A DNA stretch of 64,000 nucleotides from Saccopteryx bilineata (GCF_036850765.1 NC_089493.1:192528706-192592705), one strand, 5' to 3'; numbered from the stretch's first letter, positions 31,565-42,699 are shown. The notes: generated by a model not told the origin, from the letters alone. Numbers and translations are program-made.

Positions 31565-31958
31565 TTTTTTTTTCTGTATTTCTGAAGCTGGAAACGGGGA
31601 GAGACAGTCAGACAGACTCCCGCATGCGCTCGACCGGGATCCACCCGGCACACCCACCAGGGGGCGACGCTCTGCCCACCAGGAGGTGATGCTCTGCCCC
31701 TCCGGGGCGTAGCTCTGTTGCGACCAGAGCCACTCTAGCGCCTGGGGCAGAGGCCGAGGAGCCATCCCCAGCGCCCGGGCCATCTTTGCTCTAGTGGAGC
31801 CATGGCTGCGGGAGGGGAAGAGAGAGACAGAGAGGAAGGAGAGGGGGAGGGGTGGAGAAGCAGATGGGCGCTTCTCCTGTGTGCCCTGGCTGGGAATCGA
31901 ACCCAGGACTTCTGCACGCCAGGCCGACGCTCTACCACTGAGCTAACCGGCCAGGGCC
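31565..31958 (-). mobile_element. SINE family A (young form, intact CTCF core)
   Basis: Minus-strand GGCCCTGGCCGGTTAGCTCA, AGTGGTAGAGCGTCGGCC, the three-unit array, and GTTTCCAGCTTCAGAAATAC. A perfect CCACCAGGGGGCG lies on the plus strand at 31654-31666. The flanking TSD could not be made out. Confidence 0.93.
31654..31666 (+). promoter_or_regulatory. CTCF core motif within SINE A
   Basis: CCACCAGGGGGCG. The neighbouring unit has decayed to CCACCAGGAGGTG. Confidence 0.5.
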
Positions 31959-31965
31959 AATTGGA

Positions 31966-32050
31966 GCCTAATTTATACAAAGTAAAATGCACCCTTTTTA
32001 ATTGCACCACTTGATGAGTTTTGATACACGTATATAGTTGTATAAGCTCT
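31966..32050. repeat. L1M-type LINE tail fragment
   Basis: CAAAGTAAAATGCACCCTTT, then CACTTGATGAGTTTTGATAC and ACGTATATAGTTGTATAAGC, standard L1M 3' UTR text. Confidence 0.7.
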
Positions 32051-33407
32051 GCTGCACAACTGCCATCACTACCAAAGTCTCAGGGGCTGGTGTTGTCCAG
32101 GCAGAACAGGCTCCAAGTGGCATTGACTCCGAGCTCCGTTCCTCCCTAGCTGGGACCTTGGGTTTCCTTTTCTGTGGAGTGGGGATAATACTGGGGTGGT
32201 CTGGCTGTGTGGCTCACTGCCTCTGTGCGCACAGTAGGACTGCGGGTTCTGGCCTCCCTGTGATTGGACAGGGCCACGTGACTAGTTGTGGCCATTGAGC
32301 TGTGAGCTGCCAGCAGGTGTCCAGTATCACCTTCAGGCCGGAGAGCTTACAGGTGAATCCAATCTAACCTTTTTGTGTCTCAGCCGACCTGCACAGAGAT
32401 GGGGCCTTCATCGGGGTCGCAGCTCACTAGTCCACACCTGTCCCTCTGCTGGCCCTCACTGTCTGCCGTCTCGCCCCTTGCCTCCAGGGGTGCTCCGTAC
32501 CCGGAGTTGGGGTGCTCTCCCCAGGGTGCAGGACGAGGATGAGTGCAATGAGGTGCTGAAGGGCTTCTCTCCCTACCTCACAGGGGGGGGGGGAAGCAAG
32601 GCACAGCCGGGCCAAGGGGTCACCTCCTGACCCGGGGTGTGGTCAATAACTATGCTGGTTGGGGGCGAGCTTTGTTCTCTGCACCCCGAACTGCCCGCCG
32701 CACTTGGAGAGGCCACAGGCCGGCTGGCGCCCGCAGGCCCACTGCCACCCGCCTGTACTCTGTGGCGGGACGGTGAGCGCGGCAGCTGGGCTCCGTGGGC
32801 CAGGTGGCTGAGGGGCGAGTCTGTCCCCTGGGCATTGGCAGCCACTCTGGTTACCCGCTTGGATTTCCTCACTCCCCGCTCTCTGCCCTGGGTGGGCGTT
32901 CGGGGGCTGGTGAAGCCCTCAGAGCCTGCCCTGCGCCCTCGGGCTCCCAGGCCCAGGGGGCGGCCCCAGCTCTGGCTGCCCTGACCAGGGCCGCCATGGA
33001 CAGAGCACGTCTCCAGAGGACCTGTCTCCAGAGGCCACGCGTGGGTTTTCAGACACTGTCCCTGCGGAGTGGGCTGAAGGCCGGGAGCTGCCAGTGGCTG
33101 CAAGGTAGGGAAGGCCTCAGTGGTCCAGCCAGCCCTCCCCTTCCCCAGCACACAGCCCTGGGAGGGCTAGGTGGGGACTGTGGGGGCTGGAGAGTGACCA
33201 CTGGTGTAACTCAGCCTGCCCTAGGTCACACCTGGACTCAGCCCAGCCCAGTGCTGAGCTGCCCACTGGGGCCCCCGGGCCGAGCAGGAAAACAAGGGGC
33301 ACCGAGGGGGAGGAGGCCAACCAGCAGGTGTTGTGACATTCAAATCCTCTTCTTAAAGACATGCGCACGCACCCAGATCTGGATGCCACAGTTAAAATGT
33401 ACTGAGC
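32051..33407. other. Unannotated GC-rich sequence
   Basis: GC-rich, with large overlapping frames on both strands (192 aa minus, 213 aa plus) that are open together. Neither has a recognisable domain, so I treat them as compositional. G-run at 32582-32592. Confidence 0.45.
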
Positions 33408-33770
33408 ACCGTGTCAGTCCGCTGGGGCCGCCATAACCGAGTACCACAGGCTGGTGGCGTTAAGGACAGAAATGGGTTTTCTCACAGTCCTGGAGGCAGG
33501 GAGCAGCAGTCCAAGGTCCGACGTTTCTGGGGAGAGCCCGCTTCCTGGCTCGGAGGTGGCTGCCTGCCCGCTGTGCCCACGTGGAGAGACAGCGTGAACT
33601 CTCTGGTGTCTCTTGTAAGGACACCAACCCTAAGGGCTCAGGACTCCACCCTGGTGACCTCGTCTCACCTCCGGCCCCTCTGCGGAGGAGAAACCAGAGA
33701 GGGTGTCAGGAGGGAGCAGAAAGAACCATCCAAAGTGTGTCAATCATTCCCCAGAAAGACAGTGGGCGCT
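33408..33770 (-). repeat. MLT1-type LTR (complement)
   Basis: GTCAGTCCGCTGGGGCCGCC, AACCGAGTACCACAGGCTGG, CTCACAGTCCTGGAGGCAGG, CTTGTAAGGACACCAACCCT and GGTGACCTCGTCTCACC follow the reverse MLT1 consensus. Confidence 0.8.
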
Positions 33771-34199
33771 GGACCTGGGTGGTCGACGGGAAGAGGGTGG
33801 GGAAAGTGGCCGGATTGTGGGGTGGTCTCGAGTGTCGGCCTGAGTGGGAGTCTGGGTGCCATTGACCCAGACGGGATGGGGCAGGGCGTGGGAGGAGCAG
33901 GCAGGGGTAGGGGTATGGTGAAACTGAGAGTTCAGCCTAGTGTGTATCAAGTGTGAGTTGCTTATTAAACAACCAAGCAGGAATGTCCAGGGGATGATCG
34001 GATAGACGGGTCATTTTCAGGGGAGAGGTCCAGGCTGGAGATATAAATATGAGGGTCTCCATCTCAGGTCCTTCCTGTCCGCCTGGGACAAGGGTGTCCT
34101 TTTCACCCAGGAGGGCTCAGGGGAGTCACCTTAAAGAGCTGGTCCTGCTCCAGGCCTGGGCTTGGCCCTCAGCACATATTCTGTCTGGTGTCCCCACCC
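33771..34199. other. Unannotated unique sequence
   Basis: G-rich with GGTGG and GGGTGG runs near 33790-33925. No gene. Confidence 0.4.
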
Positions 34200-34325
34200 C
34201 ATTGAGCTACCACTGTCACCATCCTCATTCTGTAGAAGGAGACGGGGAGGCTCAGCAAAGAGAACTGAGCTGCCCAAGGTCATCCGGGAAGAAAAGGCCA
34301 AGCTGGGATTTGAACCCAGGTCTAG
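34200..34325 (-). repeat. MIR SINE (complement)
   Basis: GACGGGGAGGCTCAGCAAAG, GCTGCCCAAGGTCATCCGGG and GGGATTTGAACCCAGGTCTA. Confidence 0.85.
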
Positions 34326-35325
34326 AGAAAGACCAGGGGAACTTCAAGGGTTACGCTGGAGACTGGCTAGTTAAATTCTTACCTGTTCGGCCTAGGCAGC
34401 TGGGTGCCATTATTTCCAAATCATTCTGAGAACAGATGCCCCTTCCAAACGGAGCTGGTCTCAGGGTGTTTGCCAGGAACCACCAAGGTGGGGGGATAGA
34501 CATCAAGTGGCTGGGAAACCTTGAGCTTGCTCAAGGCCTGGTATTTTCAAACCTTTTGCATCCCCAAGGCTGATCGCTCTAGGGAAACTGAGGCAGCACA
34601 CCACTCACTGTGACCCTTGGAAGCTTGGTCCAGGTCAGCTCTTTCTCTGTCACCATTCTAGCACTTAACGCAAGTCCCTTGCCCATGCACGGGAGGTGAG
34701 GGCTCTGGTCTTTGGGGCTGATGGCAAATTTGGGAAGGAAATCCCTCCTTTGAACTCTGGTACCTGCACTCTCTGGGCCCTGCCAGCTGCGAGACTGCTG
34801 CACCTGTTGGCCCGCTAAAGCCCTGACCTCTGAGCAAGGTGAGCCAACAAAGCATGTTTGTGGCTACAGAGAGGGCGTGCACGGGGTAGGGTAAGGGGGT
34901 GCGATGAGAACTTCTCCGGCCGGATCCTGTGTCTTGAACAGATGTGTGAGCTGTGGCTGTCCACCACGAATACCTGTCTTCTCCCCGGAGCCTAGGGCTG
35001 CCACCCAGCCTCTGGCAGTGAAAAAAGAGCCTTTTGTTTCTCCTGCACGGGAGGAAGGCCGTTGTTGTATGTTTGTTCAGCTAATAGGCCCTGCCTGATT
35101 GTGGGCCATTAATAAAGGCATCTGTTTGGATTTCACAAGTATATTTGAATTCCCGAGTCTTCTAGAGCATTCCGGGAGCAGACGCAGCCAGCGCTCTTGG
35201 AGCTCACACCCCAGCAGGTCACAGGCAGGGCGAAACCGGAAGTGGCTGGCATAGGAGCGCACAGCGCGGGCACCTGATAGGTCGCAAGGACCTACTGTGT
35301 GTTGGGGAAGGTGGCCAGAGCCTTG
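34326..35325. other. Unannotated unique sequence
   Basis: No gene or repeat named. AATAAAGG near 35110 is a polyadenylation-like string without supporting context. Confidence 0.4.
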
Positions 35326-35460
35326 CTGTGGAGTCAGACAGATCTGTACACCGCTGGCTGGCTGGCTGTGTGATTTGGGGCATGGGATTCACCTTTTCAG
35401 AGCCCGTCTCCCCATGGGTACCGAATCACTGACTGCAGGAATTGTGTGGGATCATGTGTG
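35326..35460 (+). repeat. MIR SINE fragment
   Basis: TGTGGAGTCAGACAGATCTG, CTGGCTGTGTGATTTGGGGC, CCCGTCTCCCCATGGGTACC. Confidence 0.75.
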
Positions 35461-35484
35461 CACAGTGGCTGCGTCGTCACCTAG

Positions 35485-35570
35485 TTCACTCCTCACTCTG
35501 TAAGGTAGGGATTAGACACCCCCACTGTACAGATGAGAACGCCGAGGCTCAGAGGTGAAGTCGGGCAACT
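35485..35570 (-). repeat. MIR SINE fragment (complement)
   Basis: CACTGTACAGATGAGAACGC, then CGAGGCTCAGAGGTGAAGTC. Confidence 0.7.
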
Positions 35571-36159
35571 GGGAAACCAGCTTGGCGGGCTTCCAAAGTC
35601 ACTGCTGATGGCTAATCTGCCTGGGACATGAGCCAGGTGAGCTCCTGTTGGGCCTTCATAGCCTGCTCAGGGATTGCAGCTAAGGGAGTGGCGTGGCTTC
35701 CCCCTTACTTGTTGACCCGGCCGGTGGCTGCTGGTGGATTGAGTAAGGGATGAGGGCCTCCTCTGTGGACTCCAGGCCTGTCCCAAAGTGCAGGTTTGGG
35801 CCTGGTGGCAGCTCAGCCACTGTGTCAACGCTGCTTGTGGCTCTCAGCCTGCAGGTTGTGGTTGGGACGGCTCAGTGCCTCCCGACACTCGGGGCTCCGC
35901 AGGGGGCCCCACAGCTGCCTCCCGCCCGGCCGGCCGCTGGTCCCGGTGGATGTGGATTTCCATGTATGGGCTGGACACAGCTCATCCAGCCTCCGGGTTG
36001 ACTTTGCACACAGCTGTCTTTTTTTTTCTGTCTCTCCTCTAGCTTCCTGGAAGATGGCCCGTTTGATTTTTATAGGTGCTGACACTGTAATTAACCTTCA
36101 TTGAGTTCTGACTCAGACTTCGCCCGTCCGGGAAGGGATCGCGAGGCAATTTCTCGTTT
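35571..36159. other. Unannotated unique sequence
   Basis: Three overlapping plus-strand frames and one minus-strand frame at 35750-36104 are open together. No domain. Confidence 0.4.
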
Positions 36160-36450
36160 CTGCCACTTGTTTGCTAAGTGGTCAGCCTGCCTGATGGGGC
36201 TTCGCTTCCCTGAACCTCAGTCTTCTCATCTGTGAAATGAGCACAGTAACGTTGGAAGGAGGCAATGAGGTGACATTTAACTCAATCTCGGGGAGGATTA
36301 AAGGAGATCTCGCACATCTGCGTGTGATCATGAGCCCCCCCCCCCACACACACACACACATGGGGGCAGGTCTGCCTTATTCTCTGCCATATCCCTAGTG
36401 CCTAGAACAGGTCCTAACGGGCTCAGTGAGCACGTGTTCAATAAACAATC
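36160..36450 (+). repeat. MIR SINE with internal C/CA tract
   Basis: CTGAACCTCAGTCTTCTCAT, CTGTGAAATGAGCACAGTAA, then a C-run and (CA)n at 36336-36360, then AGTGCCTAGAACAGGTCCTA and TGTTCAATAAAC. Confidence 0.65.
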
Positions 36451-36659
36451 ATAGCAATCACCTGTCTCCGGGGGCCTCCGCTGAGAGCTTCATAACCCCG
36501 TGAAAGATTCCTCAGGGGAAAAACAGATGGAACGGTTCACACGTGCAGGGCTGCTTGCAAGGAGGGAGCATTTAATTAAATCCGCAGCTAAGTGTTTAAA
36601 GGGCATCAGAGTTCTGGCCGTGGGGTTTTCCTGCCTGGGTATGTGGTGTGCAGAGGCGG

Positions 36660-36850
36660 AAGGGGCGACCAAAGCTTAGTGTCTCCCATGTGCCCTGTGA
36701 GAGGCTCTTTATGTACCTGAACTTATTAAATCCTCTCAGACATTCCTCAGAGTCAGGGTATCGCCCCCATTCTGGAAGTGAGGAAATGGAGAATCAGGAG
36801 GGGACACGTGTGGCTTGCTCGGGGTCACACAGCAAGGACGAGGGAGGAAG
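36660..36850 (-). repeat. MIR SINE (complement)
   Basis: AGGAAATGGAGAATCAGGAG, GCTCGGGGTCACACAGCAAG. Confidence 0.75.
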
Positions 36851-37769
36851 CCGGATAAAGGCCCTGGAGTGTCTTTCTGTTTCTTCACACCCAGCCTCTG
36901 CTCTCTTCCTCGGGCAATAGCGCCTCCATTTTCCTTTGGGGAAGTTCCCTTCCTTTGCGCATGTGACCCAGGTTTGGCCACTCAGAGTGCCCACCTCCTG
37001 GCGGCTGGTTCAAGAGTGTCCAGAGACAAGCAAGGCCTCAGGAAGGGTCCTGGAGGGGTCCCGGAGAAGAGGGGCGCCCTGTCTGCTTGGGGGGGACAGG
37101 GTGGGCGCTGGGGGCTAGTGGTCATCTTGCCTCTGTGGAGTGGGCCTGCTGACGCCAGAGCCAACACAGTGGACAGCAGAGCCCCAGATGCGGTTCAGAG
37201 GACATGGTTGAGCCCCTGAGGCCAGCCCCTTGGGCTTTGCCGTCTTGGGAGTCAATAAACGCCTGCTTCTGCTGAAGCTAGCCTGAGTCCATTTCTGTCA
37301 CTTTCAACCCAAACCGTCTTGGCTTGTCTGATCGAATGGGGGAGACCAGATGCACCCTGGGAAATGACCAACCCGGAGGAGGGCGTGGCTGGCGAGGCTG
37401 AGCAGAAGAAAGGGCTTCCCGGACGAGACAGAATTCGAACTGTGCCTTGAAGGGTCAGGCGAGTTCAACCAGTCAAAATGGTGTCACTGTGATCTGTTTT
37501 CTCCCTCTTCCTCTCTCTTTCTTCTCCTTTATCTCACTTTCCCATTTGGGCAAAGCCTGATTGTCACAGACAGTTGGGCAAAGGTCTTTTCCTTGCTTCA
37601 CTATTTAACCCACTAAGATAACACCCAACAAGCTCGCTCAGAGAGTTAGTGGAAGAAAAAGAGACGTCTTCCCTCTTGGGCAGAGCTTTCTGTACCAAAG
37701 AAGGGACCTGAGTGAATTCGAATGACAGGCCCAAGAGAGGAGTGGGACATAGTACCAGCAAGGGATTGG
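36851..37769. other. Unannotated unique sequence
   Basis: Plus-strand frame 36815-37219 and its minus-strand partner are both open. No recognised protein. Near 37220-37280 an AATAAACGCCTGC string resembles the end of an old repeat. Confidence 0.4.
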
Positions 37770-37945
37770 GCATCAACAGATCTGGGAGCCAGTTTCAGAA
37801 CCACCATTTCTTACAGCTGGGGGAATTGGGGCAACCTCTCAACCCAGCTTCCCAGAGCCTCAACTTCCACGTCTGTCAAGTGGGCATGTAATAGTGTTCA
37901 TAGGGTTGTTGTGGGGATAGACAACCGGTGGTCATTTATTGAGCA
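37770..37945 (+). repeat. MIR SINE
   Basis: AACCACCATTTCTTACAGCT, CTTCCACGTCTGTCAAGTGG, TCATAGGGTTGTTGTGGGGA. Confidence 0.82.
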
Positions 37946-38064
37946 AACTGGAGGTCAGGCCAAGAACAATGTGCGGTCTCCAGTCTTGAGGGCCTCCTAC
38001 CTGGAGAGGGGAAGAAAGTACCTGGAGCAGGGCAGGGCCTGGAACATAATGTCACCTTCTTGAC

Positions 38065-38427
38065 CAGGGGTCCCCAAACTATGGCCCGTGGGCCGCATGC
38101 GGCCCCCTGAGGCCATTTATCCAGCCCCCGCCACACTTCCGGAAGGGGCATCTCTTTCATTGGTGGTCAGTGAGAGGAGCACATTGACCATCTCATTAGC
38201 CAAAAGCAGGCCCATAGTTCCCATTGAAATACCAGTCAGTTTGTTGATTTAAATTTACTTGTTCTTTATTTTAAATATTGTATTTGTTCCCATTTTGTTT
38301 TTTTACTTTAAAATAAGATATGTGCAGTGTGCATAGGGATTTGTTCATAGTTTTTTTATAGTCCGGCCCTCCAATGGTCTGAGGGACAGTGAACTGGCCC
38401 CCTGTGTAAAAAGTTTGGGAACCCCTG
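38065..38427 (+). mobile_element. hAT-type MITE, family 1, intermediate form (363 bp)
   Basis: TIRs CAGGGGTCCCCAAACT and complement, with a perfect TSD TTCTTGAC (38057-38064, 38428-38435). Its internal deletion has a different junction from the short class: it keeps HIDHLISQKQAHSSH-stop, the transposase-like tail, but lacks the central CGTCGCTCACG segment. Confidence 0.93.
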
Positions 38428-38544
38428 TTCTTGACTCTTCTTCCATGATTGACAGAGGGATTAACTTGGGTTGCAGGGATCTGAGCTAAGCCAATGGAAC
38501 AGCCAGGGCCCAGTCCGAAACTGTCATCTGAGGGGAAAGTTATA

Positions 38545-38740
38545 AGTGCTTGAGTGTGGGCTCTGCATTTAGGGCTGAATCCTGGCTGTCCCACTGTCTG
38601 GCCATCAATCCTTGGATAACTTATTTAACTTCTCTGAGCGTCAGTTTCCACATTTATACAATGGGACTGGTACTTGCCCTTGGTTATTATAATGATGAAA
38701 TGAAATTGAATCTCAGTCAATAAACAGGATAAAAAGCTAA
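38545..38740 (+). repeat. MIR SINE
   Basis: GGGCTGAATCCTGGCTGTCC, CTTATTTAACTTCTCTGAGC, ATAATGATGAAATGAAATTG. Confidence 0.83.
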
Positions 38741-38756
38741 CTAGTTATCATTTTTA

Positions 38757-39058
38757 TGACAGAGACAGAGAGAGGGACAGATAGGGACAGACAGACAGGA
38801 AGGGAAAGAGATGAGAAGCATCAATTCTTTGTTGCGGCACCTTAGTTGTTCATTGATTGCTTTCTCATATGTGCCTTGACAAGGGGCTACAGCAGAGCAA
38901 GTGACTCCTTGCTCAAGCCAGCGACCTTAGGCTCAAGCTGGTGAGCCTTGCTCAAACCAGATGAGCCTGTGGTCAAGCTGGCGACCTCAGGGTCTCAAAC
39001 CTGAGTCCTCCGCATCCTTGTCTGATGCTCTATCCACTGTGCCACCACCTGGTCAGGC
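38757..39058 (-). mobile_element. SINE family C
   Basis: Minus-strand GCCTGACCAGGTGGTGGCAC, GATAGAGCATCAGACAAGGA, the CATCTGGTTTGAGCAAGGCT module, CAAGGCACATATGAGAAAGC. The A-tail is short and the TSD unclear. Confidence 0.9.
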
Positions 39059-39099
39059 TATTTTTATTATTTAATCCTGACCACCATTTTTTTTTTGGG

Positions 39100-39165
39100 G
39101 GGGGGTAGATATTATTAAGCCATTTCATTGATGAGGAAACTGAGGCTCAGAAAAAGTTAATGACC
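39100..39165 (-). repeat. MIR SINE fragment (complement)
   Basis: ATTGATGAGGAAACTGAGGC, TCAGAAAAAGTTAATGACCC. Confidence 0.75.
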
Positions 39166-39763
39166 CATAGGAATGGTCTCATCTTTCAGCTCCTCTCCCA
39201 AAGGAAGTATGCAGAGCTGGGCTTCCCATTCCAGGGTTTATGCTAAGACGGGGGGAGGGGGGTACATGCTGCAGCCAGGGCCATCTCCAGTGAGCCGGGA
39301 CCTCATCCATTTATGGCTTGGCTTGCCCTCTGCTTGCCCCAGACTGCTAGCTGTCTGACAAGGGGCTGGGCCTCCTCACGAGGAGGGCCCCAGGGTCCCC
39401 AGCTGGGAGATCTGGTGAGTCTGAGGAGACTCCCAGCCCTAACTGTTCCTTCCCAGTGTCCCCAGCCAAGGGCAGGGTGAGTGAGTAACAGCTCAGAACG
39501 CATTGACCTGCTCCAGGGCTCCTACCCGCCGGAGCCCAGGAAATGCCAGGGCAGTGGTCTTGGCCAGCAGTTTCCCCCACACACCCTTCCCATCCTCCCT
39601 CCTTCTCTGGCCACTCCTTCCCTTTGCCCTTCCCCATCACTCAGAGCTGAGAGTGCAGTTCTCAGAGAGTGTGGTCCCTGCGCCCGCCCGTGGCAGCAGT
39701 ACCACCTGGAGGCTTGTCAGAAATGCCAGACGCCAGGCCTGCCGACTCAGACTGCTTCGCCTG
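39166..39763. other. Unannotated; weak MER5-like text near 39640-39755
   Basis: ACCACCTGGAGGCTTGTCAG, then AAATGCCAGACGCCAGGCCT resembles part of an old Charlie-type MITE. Otherwise nothing. Confidence 0.35.
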
Positions 39764-40142
39764 CCCTCACAAAACACCACAGGCCGGGCAGTTTAAATAA
39801 CGGACGTGTACTGTCCCCCAACTCCGGAGGCGGGAAGTCCGAGATCAAGGTGTCCGCAGGGTTGTTCTTCCCTGAGGCCTCTTTCCGGAACTTGCCTACG
39901 GCCCTCTGATTGCTGCGTCCTCAGCGAGGTCTTCCTTCTGCTGTGTGTCTGGTGTCACTCTCACTGTCTCGTGTCCTCATTTCTTTTTTTTAAAAAACAC
40001 CAGTCAGATTGGATTATTGAAATCACTTTAACTTAATTTTCTGTATAAAGGCCCTGTCTCCAAATAAAGCCACATTCTGAGGCACTGGGGGTTAGGCCTT
40101 CACATTTGAATTTTGAGAGGACTCAATTCAGCCCGTAGCACC
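39764..40142 (-). repeat. MLT1-type LTR (complement)
   Basis: CACAAAACACCACAGGCCGG, GGGAAGTCCGAGATCAAGGT, GCCCTGTCTCCAAATAAAGC, CACATTCTGAGGCACTGGGG and CTCAATTCAGCCCGTAGCA follow the reverse MLT1 consensus to its end. Confidence 0.85.
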
Positions 40143-40345
40143 GACTGAATTGGAAGCTCTGGGGTGGAGCAGTTTGGCTGTTAAGCAGCCCTGGTGTGGG
40201 CTCCGGTGTGACTGCGGGCACCCCAGGGTGTGTGCGAGGAAGTTCCTTGGAGTGCAAGAAAAAAACTAAAACCCCTATTTATTTTATCCATACCATAGGT
40301 CAGCACAGTGGTATGCTAATAATTTCTAAATTTAGAAGTGTACAG

Positions 40346-40707
40346 GCCCTGGCCAGTTGGCTCAATGGTAGAGCGTCAGCCTGGTGTGCAGGAGTCCTGG
40401 GTTCGATTCCTGGCCAGGGCACACAGGAGAAGCGCCCATCTGCTTCTCCACCCCTCCCCCTCTCCTTCCTCTCTGTCTCTCTCTTCCCCTCCCACAGCCG
40501 AGGCTCCATTGGAGCAAAGTTGGCCCAGACACTGAGGATGGCTCCATGGCCTCTGCCTCAGGCACTAGAATGGCTCTGGTTGCGGCAGAGCGATGCCCCA
40601 GATGGGCAGAGCATCGCCCCCTGGTGAGCATGCTGGGTGGATCCCGGTTGGGCGCATGTGGGAGTCTGTCTGACTGCCTCCCCGTTTCCAACTTCAGAAA
40701 AAAAAAA
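40346..40707 (+). mobile_element. SINE family A, intermediate copy (two-unit array)
   Basis: GCCCTGGCCAGTTGGCTCAA, TGGTAGAGCGTCAGCC, B box GGTTCGATTCC, and a polypyrimidine tract. The array here is two units: GATGCCCCAGATGGGCAGAG then CATCGCCCCCTGGTGAGCAT. Ends CAACTTCAGA plus A11. TSD AGAAGTGTACAG / AGAAGCGTACAG (40334-40345, 40708-40719). Confidence 0.94.
40615..40627 (-). promoter_or_regulatory. CTCF-like motif within SINE A
   Basis: CGCCCCCTGGTGA on the plus strand, that is TCACCAGGGGGCG on the minus strand, one base from the full core. Confidence 0.4.
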
Positions 40708-40789
40708 AGAAGCGTACAGATATTGGGAGGGTGCTGAAAAATTTGTATGCACGAAATGCAGGTCAGCAAAGTTCGGAGGTCATGGGGTG

Positions 40790-40910
40790 TATATATGCAA
40801 AGGCAGGGAGGCTGGGAAGAGTCCTGGGGCTGGAGTCCAGAGAGAAGTGGGCCAGTGGGAGCCATTGAAAGCGACTGAGCAGGAGAGGAGCTCAGATCAG
40901 ACCTGTGCTT
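40790..40910 (-). repeat. L2 LINE fragment (complement)
   Basis: GGGAGCCATTGAAAGCGACT, GAGCAGGAGAGGAGCTCAGA, TCAGACCTGTGCTTTGAAAA are the far complement part of L2. Confidence 0.5.
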
Positions 40911-41059
40911 TGAAAAAGGACAGGCTGGCTTCCCTCGGGAGAAAGCTGCGGAAGAGACCAGAAAGCGGCTCCGGCTGGCTTAGCTGAGACCCTGGAGCGC
41001 TTGGGAGCCGCAGCCTGGGGGGAGGGGGAGGTGAAGGAGCACGTTCTGCAGGCCCACGG

Positions 41060-41265
41060 CCCTGCTTCAAGTTCCACCTGCACTTCTTACTGGCCGCGTG
41101 GTCTGGGTTACAGCGTCCGAGCTCTCTGCGTCTTGCTTCCTCACCTATAAAACGCGAGTCCTCGTAGCACATCCCGAGGCCGTGGGAAGGAGGGAAGAAG
41201 ATCGTGCCAGTAACTGAAGGAAGGCAGGCACCTGCACAGAGAAACACTCAGTGCGTGTCACTTAT
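41060..41265 (+). repeat. MIR SINE
   Basis: CTTCAAGTTCCACCTGCACT, GCTTCCTCACCTATAAAACG, AGGCACCTGCACAGAGAAAC. Confidence 0.55.
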
Positions 41266-41559
41266 TAGTGCTGTTGTTGTTATTGTCTCCGCTGAAGAGC
41301 ACCCCTAGGATAGGACACTTGTCTTTCCCTACCTGCGTCTCCAGCAGCCTGGACCCACCTTGCCGAGTGCCCTTAGGCAAGTCCCTTCTCTCTTCAGGGT
41401 CTTCCTCTCTTCCTTGCGCAGAGCGAGAGGACTGTGGCTCAGGTCTGCGGTTTTTGGGCTGGGTTCCTGGGAGCGCGGGGCTCTGTGGAGATGCCCTTAG
41501 GAATGGGCAGATGGAGCGACTCTATCTTTATTTGTCTTAACGGCTAGCATTACCTTTCT

Positions 41560-42063
41560 GACTTCATCTGAACAAAGGAATCCAGCGCTTTAAGAAAAGC
41601 TTTTAAAAAGCTTAACTACACTCCGGACGATGAGACATTCTCCAAGGGCCTCCAAGGCCCAGAGAGGATGCATCGTGTTGCAAAATCGTAATGGGCTAGC
41701 AGTTTAAGCCGTCCGTTATAAATGTCCCCCTGGCACAGAGATCGAGTTCCCCATGTGTAATCCCTGCCCCCATTAGGCTCATAATGCCTGCACCCGGGAT
41801 GTATGATGCCTCTCAACCCGGCCGCAGGCTGTCCCCCAGGATTTATGAGTGGCTCCTGCTTTCCCTCATGCAAACACTGCCCACGGTCCCTTCCATCTTT
41901 CCTAATAAGTCATCTTCCTCATCCGTGGAAATCTCGCTTGCTTTTCCCTGGGCCGCCTCCAGCTGGCCTCTGTTCCTGCAGCGGGTGGAGAGGTGCCCGT
42001 TGGGAGAGTCCAGGGCCTCCGTGTGAGAGGGGCCTCAGCTCAAAGGAGAGGTCGGGGCTCACC
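41560..42063. other. Repeat-free stretch; candidate conserved non-coding element
   Basis: No repeat or frame of note. Contains runs of homeodomain-like and AT-box words at 41600-41900: TAATGGGCTAGCAGTTTAAG, CGTTATAAATGTCC, CATTAGGCTCATAATG, CTAATAAGTC. Conservation cannot be measured here, so this is a guess from its look. Confidence 0.3.
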
Positions 42064-42074
42064 TTCCAGCTGTG

Positions 42075-42195
42075 GCTCTCAAAGCTTTGGTGACGATCAG
42101 AATCTCCCAGAAAATGTGTTTAAAACGCGGTGTCCTGGGCTGCCGTTCTTCTGACTTCAGGGGCTGCCGAGGGATCTGGGAATCTGAAGATTTAA
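42075..42195. repeat. MER5A-like Charlie MITE fragment
   Basis: TGGCTCTCAAAGCTTTGGTG, GATCAGAATCTCCCAGAAAA and TTTAAAACGCGGTGTCCTGG resemble the left half of MER5A ('agaatcacctgg...tttaaaaa'). Confidence 0.5.
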
Positions 42196-42211
42196 AGAAT
42201 CCCCCAAAGGG

Positions 42212-42399
42212 CCTGACCTGTGGTGGCGCAGTGGGATAAAGCATCGACCTGGAACACTGAGGTTGCCGGTTCGAAACCTTGGGCTTGCCTGGTCAAGGCA
42301 CATATAGGAGTTGATGCTTCCAGCTCCTCCCCCTTCTCTCTCTCTCTCTCTCTCTCTTTCTTTCTCTCTCACTCCTCTCTCTCTAAAAAAAAAAAAAAA
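42212..42399 (+). mobile_element. SINE family B (young)
   Basis: CCTGACCTGTGGTGGCGCAG, B box GGTTCGAAACC, GGTCAAGGCACATATAGGAG, a (TC)n tract and an A-run. Perfect TSD AATCCCCCAAAGGG (42198-42211, 42400-42413). Confidence 0.95.
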
Positions 42400-42483
42400 A
42401 ATCCCCCAAAGGGGCTTCTGAAGGAGCAGAGACATTGGTCTGGGTTTAGATCAAGCTGTTGTATCTAGCTGGAAACCACTCTC

Positions 42484-42595
42484 CCATTCATTCATTCATT
42501 CATTCAGCCAGCCAGCCAGCCGTTTAGCCAGCCAGCAGATCCTTACTGAGCACCCTCATGCTAGGTAGGCATCATGCTGAGAATAAAAAGATAAG
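42484..42595 (-). repeat. L2 3' end (complement) with (ATTC)n and (CAGC)n
   Basis: Five ATTC repeats, then CAGCCAGCCAGCCAGC, then CCTTACTGAGCACCCTCATG: an L2 tail whose simple-repeat end has expanded. Confidence 0.7.
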
Positions 42596-42699
42596 CCCAA
42601 CTCTGCCTCCCCCACCCCTTGCCAAGTGCATGGAACAATTTGGGAGCTTCTGACTTTACGTCTAAGGGAACGAGGGATTAAAAGAAGCAGGTTAAAGAG

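Noticed and set aside
32573..33436. 192-aa minus and 213-aa plus frames
   Set aside because: They overlap each other on opposite strands. Composition accounts for both.
36336..36360. C-run plus (CA)n as a regulatory tract
   Set aside because: It lies within a MIR and looks like ordinary microsatellite growth.
40346..40430. Possible tRNA gene (A and B boxes present)
   Set aside because: It is the tRNA-derived head of a SINE. The rest of the element, A-tail and TSD follow. The same applies to all other heads.
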